Below, in pieces: positions 1 to 7,831 of a stretch of 19,173 bases of DNA. Source of the stretch: Acidobacteriaceae bacterium (lineage in GTDB: Bacteria; Acidobacteriota; Terriglobia; Terriglobales; Acidobacteriaceae). The DNA lies in NCBI GenBank assembly GCA_030042915.1, contig JASHYS010000421.1, positions 1-19,173 of the forward strand, read 5' to 3'. The notes under the pieces were generated by a model that worked only from the letters and a program-made list of their open reading frames with translations, was not told where the DNA came from and did not search any database. Each line of letters begins with the position of its first letter. The first letter of the stretch is position 1. The translations under genes were made by a program, and so were the position numbers.

Positions 1-176
1 GGAGCAGCAGGCGCAGCCGCCGCCGGAGTTTGCGCCGCCGGCGTGGCTGCCGGGGCCGCAGACGCTGAAGCAGCCGGCGTCGGCGCCGGCGTGGGAGTTT
101 GCGCGCCGGCCGTGAGGGCGATGGAGGCCAGGGCTACGGCGATCGGTTGAAGAGTGACCCTCGCAAGTGAATGCAT
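1..176 (-). CDS. secreted Ala/Pro-rich protein, N-terminal part only
   Basis: Only the first 58 codons lie in the window; the reading frame runs off the left edge. The start is an ATG at 176, with a good GGAGG ribosome binding site 9-10 bases upstream on the minus strand. The product begins MHSLARVTLQPIAVALASIA and reaches a probable signal-peptidase site at AGA-Q near residue 24. A low-complexity stretch of Ala, Pro and Thr follows (repeated TPAAQTP-like pieces). This head resembles that of the protein at 6598-7758, which also has a signal peptide followed by Ala/Pro/Gln repeats. Export is inferred from the signal peptide; the function cannot be told because the folded part is outside the window. 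Confidence 0.7.
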   Translation of the reverse strand, partial: MHSLARVTLQPIAVALASIALTAGAQTPTPAPTPAASASAAPAATPAAQTPAAAAPAA

Positions 177-721
177 CGGCAAATTACCTCCAGAAAATTT
201 TGTGTATGTTGGCAAGGCACACCAAGCCGGACGGAGCGTTCGAACACTCTCCGGCCTGCGCCGCCGTGGGACGAGTTTAAGAGCACAGTGTCGCAAGGAC
301 TCCCAGCGGCGCGCTGGCAATCGCGCTTGGTCGACCGTGGTTGCTGGGTTGACCGGTGTTGTTGCCGGCTGAAACGAGCTAGCAGTAGTAATGCAAACAA
401 GGCATAAAGACAAAATGAAAAACACAAAAGGTTTTTCATCGCGCATGATGAACCCATAAAGAATTTGATTTTTCAGGCACTTGTCAGAACGCAGTGACCG
501 GTCCGAGGCCCCTGGACGGCGATGAAGCATGGGGAAGCCCCGGAACTGTTAAAATTTGGTTTCCCAGCTCAAACACTGGAACCCAGCAGGCAAATTGAAT
601 CCGGAGTGAGCGCAGACCCGGTCGAGCAGATGGGCTTCAGCCCCGGCAGCCTGGGTTTTTTTGAATTCCTTCTTTTTGCTGCGCGATCGAGAGTCCACTT
701 TTATCTCGAAATGGAGAGTAG
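177..721. other. gene-poor intergenic region between divergent genes
   Basis: These 545 bases separate the minus-strand secreted protein from the plus-strand histidine kinase. I see no convincing gene. The left half should carry the promoter of the leftward gene. Around 375-480 the sequence becomes A/T-richer and holds a small inverted repeat (TTCATC at 435-440, GATGAA at 447-452). The right part holds a possible promoter and leader hairpin for the kinase, listed separately. Confidence 0.6.
547..662 (+). promoter_or_regulatory. possible extended -10 promoter and leader hairpin with T-tract upstream of the kinase
   Basis: TGTTAAAAT at 547-555 matches an extended -10 element (TGnTAnAAT type); no good -35 is visible. 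A transcript starting near 562 would have a leader of about 160 bases. Inside it, CCCGG (642-646) and CTGGG (651-655) can form a 5 bp GC-rich stem (one G-U pair), followed directly by seven T (656-662), as in a short intrinsic terminator. An alternative stem, GGGC (632-635) with GCCC (640-643), would use part of the same bases. Attenuation is only a hypothesis. Confidence 0.3.
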
Positions 722-2218
722 GTGCCTGTGTCTCAGAGCGTTTATGCGCGGCCGGTCATCCGCTTCGCTTGGTCGCGCGGCTCCGGCTCGCGGCTCCTTC
801 TTTTCGTGCTGGAGTGCGCATTGGGCATGGCAGCGGTCATTCTGGTGTCGGCCGTCGCCCATTGGTTCCGATGGCTGCTTCCCGTGGCCACGCTGCTTTA
901 TCTGCTCATTGTGGTTCCCACCGCGCTTTTGTGCGGATTCTGGCAGGCGGTGGTGGTCTCGCTCTCAGCGGTAGTGGCGCAGGCCTGGTTCACCGCGCAG
1001 GCGCAGTTGGCGATGGCGGCCAACCCTGCGAATTCGGTCACCTTAGTCGTCTTTGTCCTGGTAGCGCTTACCGTGAGCCGTCTTTCGGCAAGAATGATCG
1101 AACATGCAAGTGAATCCAAATCGCGCAGCGGACAGATGGAGGACTTGTATGAATTCACGCGGCGGACCCTGCAGATGAATCTGCACGCTGAACCGGGCCC
1201 GCAATTGGCTGAACTGGTGCATGACATCTTTCAACTGGAATCGGTGGCGGTGTTTGACGCCGATCTGCACGAAGTGTACGAAGCGGGCTTCTGGAGCTCC
1301 GATCCTCAGGAGATGGCGCAAAACGTTTATTACTTCGAGACCTCAGACGACGATGCGGAAACCGGAATCGGGCGCCGCGTGGTGCGGCTGGGATCGGTTC
1401 CTGTGGGCAGCCTGGTGGTGCGCGGGCAGACCAGCCCGCTTACCAACAGCGCCATCGCTTCACTGATCGGAATCACCTTTGATCGTTACCGCGCCTTCGC
1501 CAACGAGAGCCGTATTGAGATGGAACGGCGGACGGAGCAGCTGCGTGCCACGGTGCTCGACAGCCTGGCCCACGCATACAAGACGCCGCTCACCGCGATC
1601 CGTGCGGCGGCGACAGGGTTGGGCGAGATGGGCCATCTTTCGCCCGGTCAGGCGGACCTGGTGACGCTGATCGACGAGCAGACCGGCGTTCTGAGTGAAT
1701 TGACCACGCGGCTGCTGACCACTGCCCGCCTCGACCAGGGCGAGGTGGCCGTCAACGTTGCCCCGGTGGGCGTGAGCATACTGGTTGAAGAGGTGTTGGC
1801 CGGCCTGAAGGACCGGCTGGCCAGCATGAAGGTCGCACTGGAGATCGCCGACGAAGAGCTGGTGCTGAGCTGCGACCGGGAGCTGATGGGCATGCTGCTG
1901 ACCCAGTACATTGACAACGCGTGCAAGTACTCGAATTTCGGCTCGACCATCACCATCCGCGTGCAGGTGGATGCAACCGAGGCTATCTTCTCAGTGCACA
2001 GCCATGGGCCCGTGATTCCGGTAACCGACCGCGAGCGCATCTTCGACCGCTACTATCGCTCGTCGACGTACTCCGGCCGTGCCAGCGGAACAGGCATCGG
2101 GCTCTCGGTGGCCAAGCGGGCGGCGCAGATCCATGGCGGATCGGTTTGGGTGACGAGCGACGAGCAGGAGGGCACCGCGTTCTTTGCCGCCATACCGCTG
2201 GAGAAGCAGAGGAGCTAG
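722..2218 (+). CDS. membrane sensor histidine kinase, DUF4118/KdpD-like
   Basis: A 498-residue sensor kinase that should autophosphorylate and pass phosphate to the regulator encoded next. Residues about 23-125 form several hydrophobic helices like the DUF4118 membrane module of KdpD. Residues about 140-260 look like a GAF-type sensing domain. A HisKA dimerisation helix carries the predicted phospho-acceptor His284 in AHAYKTPLTAI. The ATPase domain shows an N-box (YIDNA, Asn399) and a glycine box (GTGIGL, 456-461). The start is a GTG at 722 preceded by a purine-rich GGAGAGTAGG. The acidic residue that normally follows the H-box histidine is Ala here. Unlike true KdpD there is no N-terminal KdpD/Usp part, and no kdpFABC genes are in view, so a potassium role is not supported. 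The signal sensed is unknown. Confidence 0.88.
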   Translation: MPVSQSVYARPVIRFAWSRGSGSRLLLFVLECALGMAAVILVSAVAHWFRWLLPVATLLYLLIVVPTALLCGFWQAVVVSLSAVVAQAWFTAQAQLAMAANPANSVTLVVFVLVALTVSRLSARMIEHASESKSRSGQMEDLYEFTRRTLQMNLHAEPGPQLAELVHDIFQLESVAVFDADLHEVYEAGFWSSDPQEMAQNVYYFETSDDDAETGIGRRVVRLGSVPVGSLVVRGQTSPLTNSAIASLIGITFDRYRAFANESRIEMERRTEQLRATVLDSLAHAYKTPLTAIRAAATGLGEMGHLSPGQADLVTLIDEQTGVLSELTTRLLTTARLDQGEVAVNVAPVGVSILVEEVLAGLKDRLASMKVALEIADEELVLSCDRELMGMLLTQYIDNACKYSNFGSTITIRVQVDATEAIFSVHSHGPVIPVTDRERIFDRYYRSSTYSGRASGTGIGLSVAKRAAQIHGGSVWVTSDEQEGTAFFAAIPLEKQRS

Positions 2219-2338
2219 GTTTCTGGCCGCTTGAATTTGCAGCTTTGGGCCTCGTGCTGCCTCACCCATTCGCTCAAAGAGCGGGCGAATGGATGGGGCA
2301 CGGATGCGGGAGATGGGCAAGAAAGAAGGAGATTCCCG

Positions 2339-3103
2339 ATGACGCAGACAGCCATTCGCATTCTTGTGGTTGACGACGAGCCGGCCATCCGCAGGGCGTT
2401 GCGGCCGCCGCTGGCCGAGCTTGGATTTCACCTGGCCGAAGCATCGCGGGGCGAGGAAGCGCTGCAAGTGCTCCGCTCCGCGCAGTACGACGCCGTGCTG
2501 CTTGACATCAATATGCCCGGCATCGGGGGAATTGAGACACTGCGCCGCATTCGCTCCTTTGCGCCGCGGCTTCCCGTCTTGATGCTGACGGTGCGCGACG
2601 ACGAAGAGGACAAGGTGGAAGCGCTCGACCTGGGCGCGGACGACTATGTGACCAAACCCTTCAGCATGCGCGAACTGGTGGCGCGGATTCGCTCGGCCGT
2701 GCGGCGCGTGCGCGCGCCTTTGCGCAATGAAGATGCTCCCATCGAGATCGGCGAAATCTACATGGACCCGCTGAAGCGCCACCTGAGCAAGCGCGGCCAG
2801 AACATACGCCTCACTCGCAAGGAGTTCGATATTCTGTATTGCCTGATGAGTCGCGCCGGCCGCGTGGTGACCTACGCCAAGCTGCTCACCGCGGTGTGGG
2901 GCATCGAGTCACGAGAAGAAGTGGAGTACCTGCGCACCTTCGTCCGCCAGTTGCGCAAGAAGATCGAAGACGACCCGTCGAACCCCCGGTATCTGCTGAC
3001 CGATGTTTACGTGGGCTACCGGTTTGCCGACACGCAAATGATGCAGGAGGAGCCTCGCGGGGACGAAGGACGGCAAAACGCCTCCGAAGACGCGACGCCT
3101 TGA
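2339..3103 (+). CDS. response regulator, OmpR/KdpE-type winged helix
   Basis: A 254-residue DNA-binding response regulator and the likely partner of the kinase 120 bp upstream. The receiver domain (residues 6-120) has the acidic pair Asp12/Asp13, phospho-acceptor Asp56 in LLDINMPG, Thr84 and Lys106 in TKPF. A winged-helix transcription-regulator domain fills about 133-231, ending in VYVGYRF. The frame is open upstream to an ATG at 2231, but the ATG at 2339 starts exactly at the receiver domain and has AAGGAG 9 bases before it, so it is preferred. The last 23 residues after the winged helix are polar and probably disordered. It resembles KdpE, but the regulon cannot be read from this window. 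A strong hairpin follows the gene. Confidence 0.92.
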   Translation: MTQTAIRILVVDDEPAIRRALRPPLAELGFHLAEASRGEEALQVLRSAQYDAVLLDINMPGIGGIETLRRIRSFAPRLPVLMLTVRDDEEDKVEALDLGADDYVTKPFSMRELVARIRSAVRRVRAPLRNEDAPIEIGEIYMDPLKRHLSKRGQNIRLTRKEFDILYCLMSRAGRVVTYAKLLTAVWGIESREEVEYLRTFVRQLRKKIEDDPSNPRYLLTDVYVGYRFADTQMMQEEPRGDEGRQNASEDATP

Positions 3104-3164
3104 TGGGCAAGGATGCGCCCCAACCATAGCAAGCGCCGTTCGCGGTGATCACGCGCGGTGCAGC

Positions 3165-3195
3165 CAAGGCCCATTCCGGTGCGGGATGGGCCTTG
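3165..3195 (+). terminator. 13 bp hairpin between convergent genes
   Basis: CAAGGCCCATTCC (3165-3177) pairs with GGGATGGGCCTTG (3183-3195): 13 bp including one G-U wobble, with a 5-base loop. A short TTTT occurs six bases later on the plus strand. It lies between the stop codons of the response regulator and the leftward secreted-protein gene, so it may terminate transcription from both sides, although the T-tract is weak. Confidence 0.6.
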
Positions 3196-3216
3196 AGCAT
3201 TTTCGCGGAAAGGCCG

Positions 3217-4059
3217 CTATTTCTTGCCCCAGAAGTCGGGCGACGCTTTCACCCACGCGTCCGGCGCGTAGCTGATTTCAGGGACGACTGCAAAGAGCAT
3301 CGATTCCGACGATTCGATTGCCACATTGCCCAACTGATGCATCATTTCCATTTGATCCTGGCCAACGGTCTTGGGAAGGTTCTCGCCATCGAGCTGCGCC
3401 TGGTCTTCTTCTGCCAGCGCCTGCATGGGAGACACCAGGATGAAGGTCCGGTCGCTGTCCTCGCCATACATTTTTTCCCACATGGCCCAGCGCGCGTGGG
3501 GGATGGACGAATAGGCTTTGACGTACAGCCTCACCAGGTGCTCCCAATCCTGATCGTGGCCGGGGCGCACATGAAACAGGATGATGTCGAAGAAGCGCAT
3601 CTGGGAAATGTCGACGCCGGCGTTCAGGCTCAGGTCCTCACGGTAGTGGTAAATGCTGCGACGGGCCTCGCCAAGCATGGGCGCTTCATCCACGTCCGCT
3701 GCCCGAAGCGTGTCGCGCAGCTTGGGATCCTCTGCCATCGCTTGCTGGTGCCGCTTCTCCATCTCGGCAAAAGAGTCATAACCTGAGAAATAAAGAGCGC
3801 GCGGGGCGCCGGTGATGGCAATCATGCCGATGTAGCTTCCAGGAGCGTTGGAGTTGCGCATGGCCTGAACCTGAGAGCTTTCCTTGTCGATATAGGTGCC
3901 CGTCATGTCCGGCTTGATGGCAACGGTGCTAAGGAAAAGATATTTCGGCGGCTGGTGAGCCGGGTTCGAGTCTTGTTGCGCAGCGGTGGGTACGGCACAA
4001 AGGATGGCGCAGGCGACGCAAAGACACAAGGCAGCATTGACTGCCGATCGAATGTTCAT
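3217..4059 (-). CDS. secreted protein of unknown function
   Basis: A 280-residue protein starting MNIRSAVNAALCLCVACAIL, a clear signal peptide with probable cleavage after VPTAA near residue 27. The ATG at 4059 is chosen because GGAGG stands 9 bases upstream and the signal peptide begins there; the frame continues 20 codons further without such support. The mature part has two similar-looking halves of alternating strands and helices. A segment such as FFDIILFHVRPGHDQDWEHL recalls the dimeric alpha/beta-barrel (NIPSNAP/antibiotic-monooxygenase-like) fold, but this is a weak resemblance and no catalytic motif stands out. It lies 109 bp downstream of apt on the same strand and may be co-transcribed with it. 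The function is unknown; a periplasmic or extracellular location is inferred. Confidence 0.8.
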   Translation of the reverse strand: MNIRSAVNAALCLCVACAILCAVPTAAQQDSNPAHQPPKYLFLSTVAIKPDMTGTYIDKESSQVQAMRNSNAPGSYIGMIAITGAPRALYFSGYDSFAEMEKRHQQAMAEDPKLRDTLRAADVDEAPMLGEARRSIYHYREDLSLNAGVDISQMRFFDIILFHVRPGHDQDWEHLVRLYVKAYSSIPHARWAMWEKMYGEDSDRTFILVSPMQALAEEDQAQLDGENLPKTVGQDQMEMMHQLGNVAIESSESMLFAVVPEISYAPDAWVKASPDFWGKK

Positions 4060-4168
4060 GAATCGTTTCCTCCAGGGAAGATTTTTTGGGGGAGGAACTG
4101 ACGCCAAGCAGAATAGCACCGGGAGGCGCGGTGGTTCCCTCTTTGCGGTACGCCGTGCAGGGGAGTGG

Positions 4169-4717
4169 CTATTCGTCGTAATGCAGCAGGCTGAAAACGT
4201 CGAACTCCGTGAAGCGATCGCGTCCTTTCAGGAAGTCGAGCTCGACGGCAAAACAGAGCCCGGCAATCACGCCGCCCAGTTGCTTGACCAGTTTGATGGT
4301 GGCTTCCATGGTGCCGCCGGTAGCCAGTAGATCGTCGCAGAGCACCACGTTCTGGCCGGGCGCAATGGCGTCCATGTGAATCTCCAGCGTGTCGGAGCCG
4401 TATTCGAGGTCGTAGGTCACGCGGGCCACGGGAGCAGGGAGCTTGCGCGGCTTGCGCACGGGAACAAAACCCGCGTTGAGACGATAGGCCAGCGCCGGAC
4501 CGAAGATAAACCCCCGCGCCTCGATGCCCAGAACCAGATCGATCTTGCGCTCGATGTAATGTGCAGCCAGCGCGTCGATCAGTTGCGCGAAACCGGTCTT
4601 GTCTTTCAGCAGCGTGGTGATGTCGTAAAAAAGAATTCCGGGCTTGGGAAAATCGGGAACCGTGCGAACCAGTCTCTTCAGATCTTCGATGCGGGCCGAC
4701 GTGATTTCTTTGGGCAT
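4169..4717 (-). CDS. apt: adenine phosphoribosyltransferase
   Basis: A 182-residue purine-salvage enzyme (adenine + PRPP to AMP + pyrophosphate), cytoplasmic and normally a dimer. The type I phosphoribosyltransferase PRPP-binding motif is intact: [13 protein letters not shown], about residues 124-136. Other family hallmarks are the N-terminal [15 protein letters not shown], the core [17 protein letters not shown] and the flexible-loop region RKPRKLP. Length and ends match the usual 170-185 residues. The start is the ATG at 4717; the ribosome binding site is weak. The gene upstream on the same strand (acylphosphatase) is 340 bp away, so apt probably has its own promoter. The secreted-protein gene follows. 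Confidence 0.96.
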   Translation of the reverse strand: MPKEITSARIEDLKRLVRTVPDFPKPGILFYDITTLLKDKTGFAQLIDALAAHYIERKIDLVLGIEARGFIFGPALAYRLNAGFVPVRKPRKLPAPVARVTYDLEYGSDTLEIHMDAIAPGQNVVLCDDLLATGGTMEATIKLVKQLGGVIAGLCFAVELDFLKGRDRFTEFDVFSLLHYDE

Positions 4718-5057
4718 AATTCGATACTCAACAAGCGGCGATCAGATTGTCGCGGGTCTGTTGCCAGTCTACAGCAACGAAGAACGACGCTTTGCAGAAA
4801 GGCTTTTCTTTCTGCAATCAAGCTTTCTGTTGGTTTAACTCAAATGCCAAAGAGCGCAGAAAACATCCCGCAAATCATGGCAGGCATCTGAGGCTTGTGG
4901 GGCCTGCGTGCCCGATGTTCGTCCCTAGAGGCCTCTATATATTTATGGCGGTAAATTATGACGCAGACCCCAGGGCCCTCATCTCTTCCCAGGTCCGAAT
5001 CGGCTCGCGTCTCGGTGGTGTTTTTCCCCTAGTCCCTTTTGGCTACTCCCTGCCTTT
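4718..5057. other. 340 bp intergenic region with a perfect hairpin
   Basis: No gene is supported here. A perfect 10 bp inverted repeat, TTGCAGAAAG (4792-4801) and CTTTCTGCAA (4808-4817) with a six-base loop, is the main structure; no clear T-tract follows on either strand. It could end transcripts coming from acylphosphatase or sit in the apt leader. The right end (5021-5057) belongs to the stop-codon repeat described separately. The rest shows nothing I recognise. Confidence 0.5.
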
Positions 5058-5060
5058 TCA
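5021..5060 (-). repeat. stop-codon-abutting repeat, copy 1 (after acylphosphatase)
   Basis: Read on the minus strand, the element begins with the TGA stop of the acylphosphatase gene and continues AAAGGCAGGGAGTAGCC, then AAAAGGGACTAGGGG. The 16-mer AAGGCAGGGAGTAGCC occurs again exactly at 7816-7831 on the plus strand. The TGA-AAGGC-GGGA beginning is shared with the sequences after the genes ending at 7758 and 8081. Confidence 0.6.
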
Positions 5061-5339
5061 CCATGCGCCGTCAATCTGGAATGAGGTGAGGCCTTCCACC
5101 TCGTTCTCCTGCAGATGGTGCTCGACGACGTGGTCTACGCGGGCGCCGCGCGGGCCGCGCTTCAGGCTGGCGCGGAGTTCGGAGAGATCGCCGGCATCGC
5201 CGGCAGCCACCACTTCCACGTCGCCATCTTCGGTGTTGCGCACCCAGCCGCGCAAATTCAGCTCGCTGGCCTCGCGCTGCACAAACCAGCGGAAGCCGAC
5301 CCCCTGCACGCGCCCTTGAATGAGGAAGTGGAGAACCAT
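5058..5339 (-). CDS. acyP: acylphosphatase
   Basis: A 93-residue small cytoplasmic enzyme that hydrolyses acyl phosphates (carboxyl-phosphate bonds) such as acetyl phosphate or 1,3-bisphosphoglycerate. Both family signatures are complete: GRVQGVGFRWFV (residues 9-20) with catalytic Arg17, and GWVRNTEDGDVEV (31-43) with catalytic Asn35. Length matches the usual 90-100 residues. The ATG at 5339 is fixed by an in-frame TAG three codons upstream; the ribosome binding site is poor. It lies 101 bp downstream of the membrane-protein gene on the same strand. Its stop codon is the first three bases of a repeat found after two other genes in the window. Confidence 0.95.
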   Translation of the reverse strand: MVLHFLIQGRVQGVGFRWFVQREASELNLRGWVRNTEDGDVEVVAAGDAGDLSELRASLKRGPRGARVDHVVEHHLQENEVEGLTSFQIDGAW

Positions 5340-5440
5340 GGGAAAGAACTACGGCCAGTCTTGCAGATGCACGCGAGCGCGCGCAAGATGCACGGGCGAG
5401 TGAACCAGCCGGCGAATCAGCAAGCCGGCCGGGGCCACGC

Positions 5441-5836
5441 TCATTGCGCCGAGGCCGGCGGAAAAAGCACTCCGCCGCATACGATAAGTGCTCCCGCAGT
5501 GACGAACATCTCATTGCCAATGAACCAACCCATCAGCCCCACCCAGACAGGTATCTGCACCAGCAGCGCCAATCCCCAGAACAGCACCATCACCTTCCGT
5601 ATCTTGGTCGTCGTGAACGCTGCGATCAGCACCACGATTGCGATCGCGATCCAGGTGAACCCAAGCATGAGAAAGGCCGCTCGCAATGCGTCTTTGAATT
5701 CGGCGCTTAGATTTGAGGCGGCAAGAGTGGCCACAACCTGCGGATACCCCAGCACCAGGTGAAGAACGGCGCCGGTCATGGCGACGGCCGCTCCCAACCC
5801 GGCCAGCAGTTGCGCAACTCTCTCGCGTTTGTTCAT
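5441..5836 (-). CDS. four-helix inner-membrane protein, unknown function
   Basis: A 131-residue hydrophobic protein. Four transmembrane segments can be seen, at about residues 9-30, 53-74, 79-100 and 101-125. A polar loop between the first two (SNLSAEFKDAL) is the main soluble part. The start at ATG 5836 is supported by AGGAGCG shortly upstream and by the positive N-terminus MNKRER. No catalytic or transport motif is recognisable. It is divergent from trpG/pabA (167 bp between starts) and is followed by acylphosphatase on the same strand, so it could be first in a short transcript. Calling it an integral membrane protein is firm; the role is unknown. Confidence 0.8.
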   Translation of the reverse strand: MNKRERVAQLLAGLGAAVAMTGAVLHLVLGYPQVVATLAASNLSAEFKDALRAAFLMLGFTWIAIAIVVLIAAFTTTKIRKVMVLFWGLALLVQIPVWVGLMGWFIGNEMFVTAGALIVCGGVLFPPASAQ

Positions 5837-6003
5837 CGCAGCGCTCCTGAATCGACGATGGGTTCATCGGGAGTTTACTTTTTCAGGCTCGAACACGGCA
5901 AGGACTTATGCTTCTTTGGTGGCTGTCCGCCTGCCGAAGCGCTTTTCCCGCTCGGCGCCTCGCGCAGAGCAGCCCCACTCGCCCGCGCTACACTGGAATT
6001 TAG

Positions 6004-6594
<591 letters not shown>

Positions 6595-6597
6595 GGA

Positions 6598-7758
6598 ATG
6601 CAGTCTGCGTTGAAGACCGGGATTTCGAGTGAGTGCCGTTGGCTCGCGTCAGGGATCGTCGCCATGGCGGCGTTGGCGGCTTCGCCGGGCTGGGCGCAAA
6701 CTCCGCCGGCCCAAACGCCCGCCGCGCAGCCGCAACAACCGGCGGCGCCCAACTCCGCGCCGGCGCAACCCTCCGCGGCCCCGCCGCCGCAGCCGGCCGC
6801 AATTCCGGCGCCGCAGCCGAGCCAGCCGCAAAGCTCGTTTCCCCGATTGAACGTGACGCCCGTGGCCATCGTTGCCGTCGACCGTTCCGTTCCCGGCGCG
6901 GCCTATTCGGTGACCGGCCCCATCATGGCATTGAACGGAAGAGCTTTCCTGACCGCCAGCGGACAAATCACCGCAGGGCAGCAAACCGCGGTGGTCACGC
7001 TGCCGTACCGCGGCACCCTGCGCGTTTGCGCCGCGAGCACCGTGCAGTTGGCGGCCGATGCCGGCGCTCGGGTGGGTGACGTGCCGGGACTGCTGATTGC
7101 TCTCGATCACGGCGCCGTGGAGATGAGCTTTGCGGCCAGCCACCTCCGCCAGCAGAACGTCGACTCGCTGCTGACGCCTTACTTCCGTATTCTGATCGGC
7201 GGACCCAACGCGGCCGATGTGAGGGTGCGGCTGGGCGAAAACGGAGACACCTGCGTCGACAATGCCGGAAACGACGCGCCCTACGTGGTGGTGACCAGCG
7301 TGTTCGAGGGCGGCCTCTACCGCGTGCAGCCTGGCCAGCGTGTCATGTTTGAGCACGGCAGCCTGTCGACAGTAAACGAACAGGAGCAGGAGCCGTGCGG
7401 ATGCCCGCCGCCACCCGAGATGGAAGCCAACGCCTTTCCGCTGGCGCAGAGTGAAGGACTGAGCCCGGCAAATGCGCCGCCGGTGGTGACAACGGCTCCG
7501 GAATCGCAGCCGGGCGCGATGGCCGCGCTTTCCTATAGCGGGACCGAACACGCGGCGGCCGCCGCGGCTGTCCCACCGGCTCCGGCAGCCGCCCGACCCA
7601 AGGCTCCCGCACCGGCACCCGCGTCTGCTGCGCCAGCACCTCCGCCTGCGCCAGCGGCAAGTGCAACTCCCGATGCAGCAGCGCCTTCCAAGCCAAAGAA
7701 GAAGGGATTCTTCAGGAAGCTCGGCCATTTCTTCGGCAAGGTTTTCGGGGCGGAGTGA
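6598..7758 (+). CDS. secreted Ala/Pro-rich protein with FecR-like core and basic C-terminal tail
   Basis: A 386-residue protein with no function I can name. A signal peptide (residues 1-34, ending GWA-Q) is followed by an Ala/Pro/Gln linker (35-82). A beta-rich core spans about 83-290, with LPYRGTLRVCAAS, LLTPYFRILIGG and VQPGQRVMFEHG, and weakly recalls FecR-type or cupin-like beta domains. It also has a CGCPPPPEM cysteine motif. A second Ala/Pro linker (about 318-363) leads to a basic amphipathic tail, KKKGFFRKLGHFFGKVFGAE (367-386). The ATG at 6598 is only 3 bp after trpG, and its AAGGA is too close for ideal spacing; TTG 6610 is an alternative, while ATG 6664 would destroy the signal peptide. 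Co-transcription with trpG is likely from spacing, but a functional link is not evident. The TGA stop starts a repeat element. Confidence 0.8.
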   Translation: MQSALKTGISSECRWLASGIVAMAALAASPGWAQTPPAQTPAAQPQQPAAPNSAPAQPSAAPPPQPAAIPAPQPSQPQSSFPRLNVTPVAIVAVDRSVPGAAYSVTGPIMALNGRAFLTASGQITAGQQTAVVTLPYRGTLRVCAASTVQLAADAGARVGDVPGLLIALDHGAVEMSFAASHLRQQNVDSLLTPYFRILIGGPNAADVRVRLGENGDTCVDNAGNDAPYVVVTSVFEGGLYRVQPGQRVMFEHGSLSTVNEQEQEPCGCPPPPEMEANAFPLAQSEGLSPANAPPVVTTAPESQPGAMAALSYSGTEHAAAAAAVPPAPAAARPKAPAPAPASAAPAPPPAPAASATPDAAAPSKPKKKGFFRKLGHFFGKVFGAE

Positions 7759-7831
7759 GAAAGGCTGGGATTAAGGGGCTAAGGGACTGAGGGACTGGAG
7801 AACTGAGGTGTTGGGAAGGCAGGGAGTAGCC
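7756..7831 (+). repeat. stop-codon-abutting repeat, copy 2 (after the secreted protein)
   Basis: It begins with the TGA stop (7756-7758) and continues GAAAGGCTGGGATTAAGGGG, then CTAAGGGACTGAGGGACTGG, then degenerate octamers. It ends in AAGGCAGGGAGTAGCC (7816-7831), an exact 16-base match to the element after acylphosphatase on the other strand. Just after it, short GTAGCC/ATAGCT units continue the low-complexity pattern to about 7850. Confidence 0.6.

Noticed and set aside
134..457. Minus-strand frame of 107 codons with a hydrophobic start
   Set aside because: It overlaps the start of the better supported secreted-protein gene in another frame, has a Cys- and Arg-rich composition after the hydrophobic part, and lacks a good ribosome binding site.
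1991..2782. Minus-strand frame of 263 codons over the kinase/regulator junction
   Set aside because: It is antisense to two recognised signalling genes with no matching domain or ribosome binding site.
722..3103. A kdp potassium-transport system
   Set aside because: Only a KdpD/KdpE-like pair is present; the kinase lacks the KdpD N-terminal domain and no kdpFABC genes are in view.
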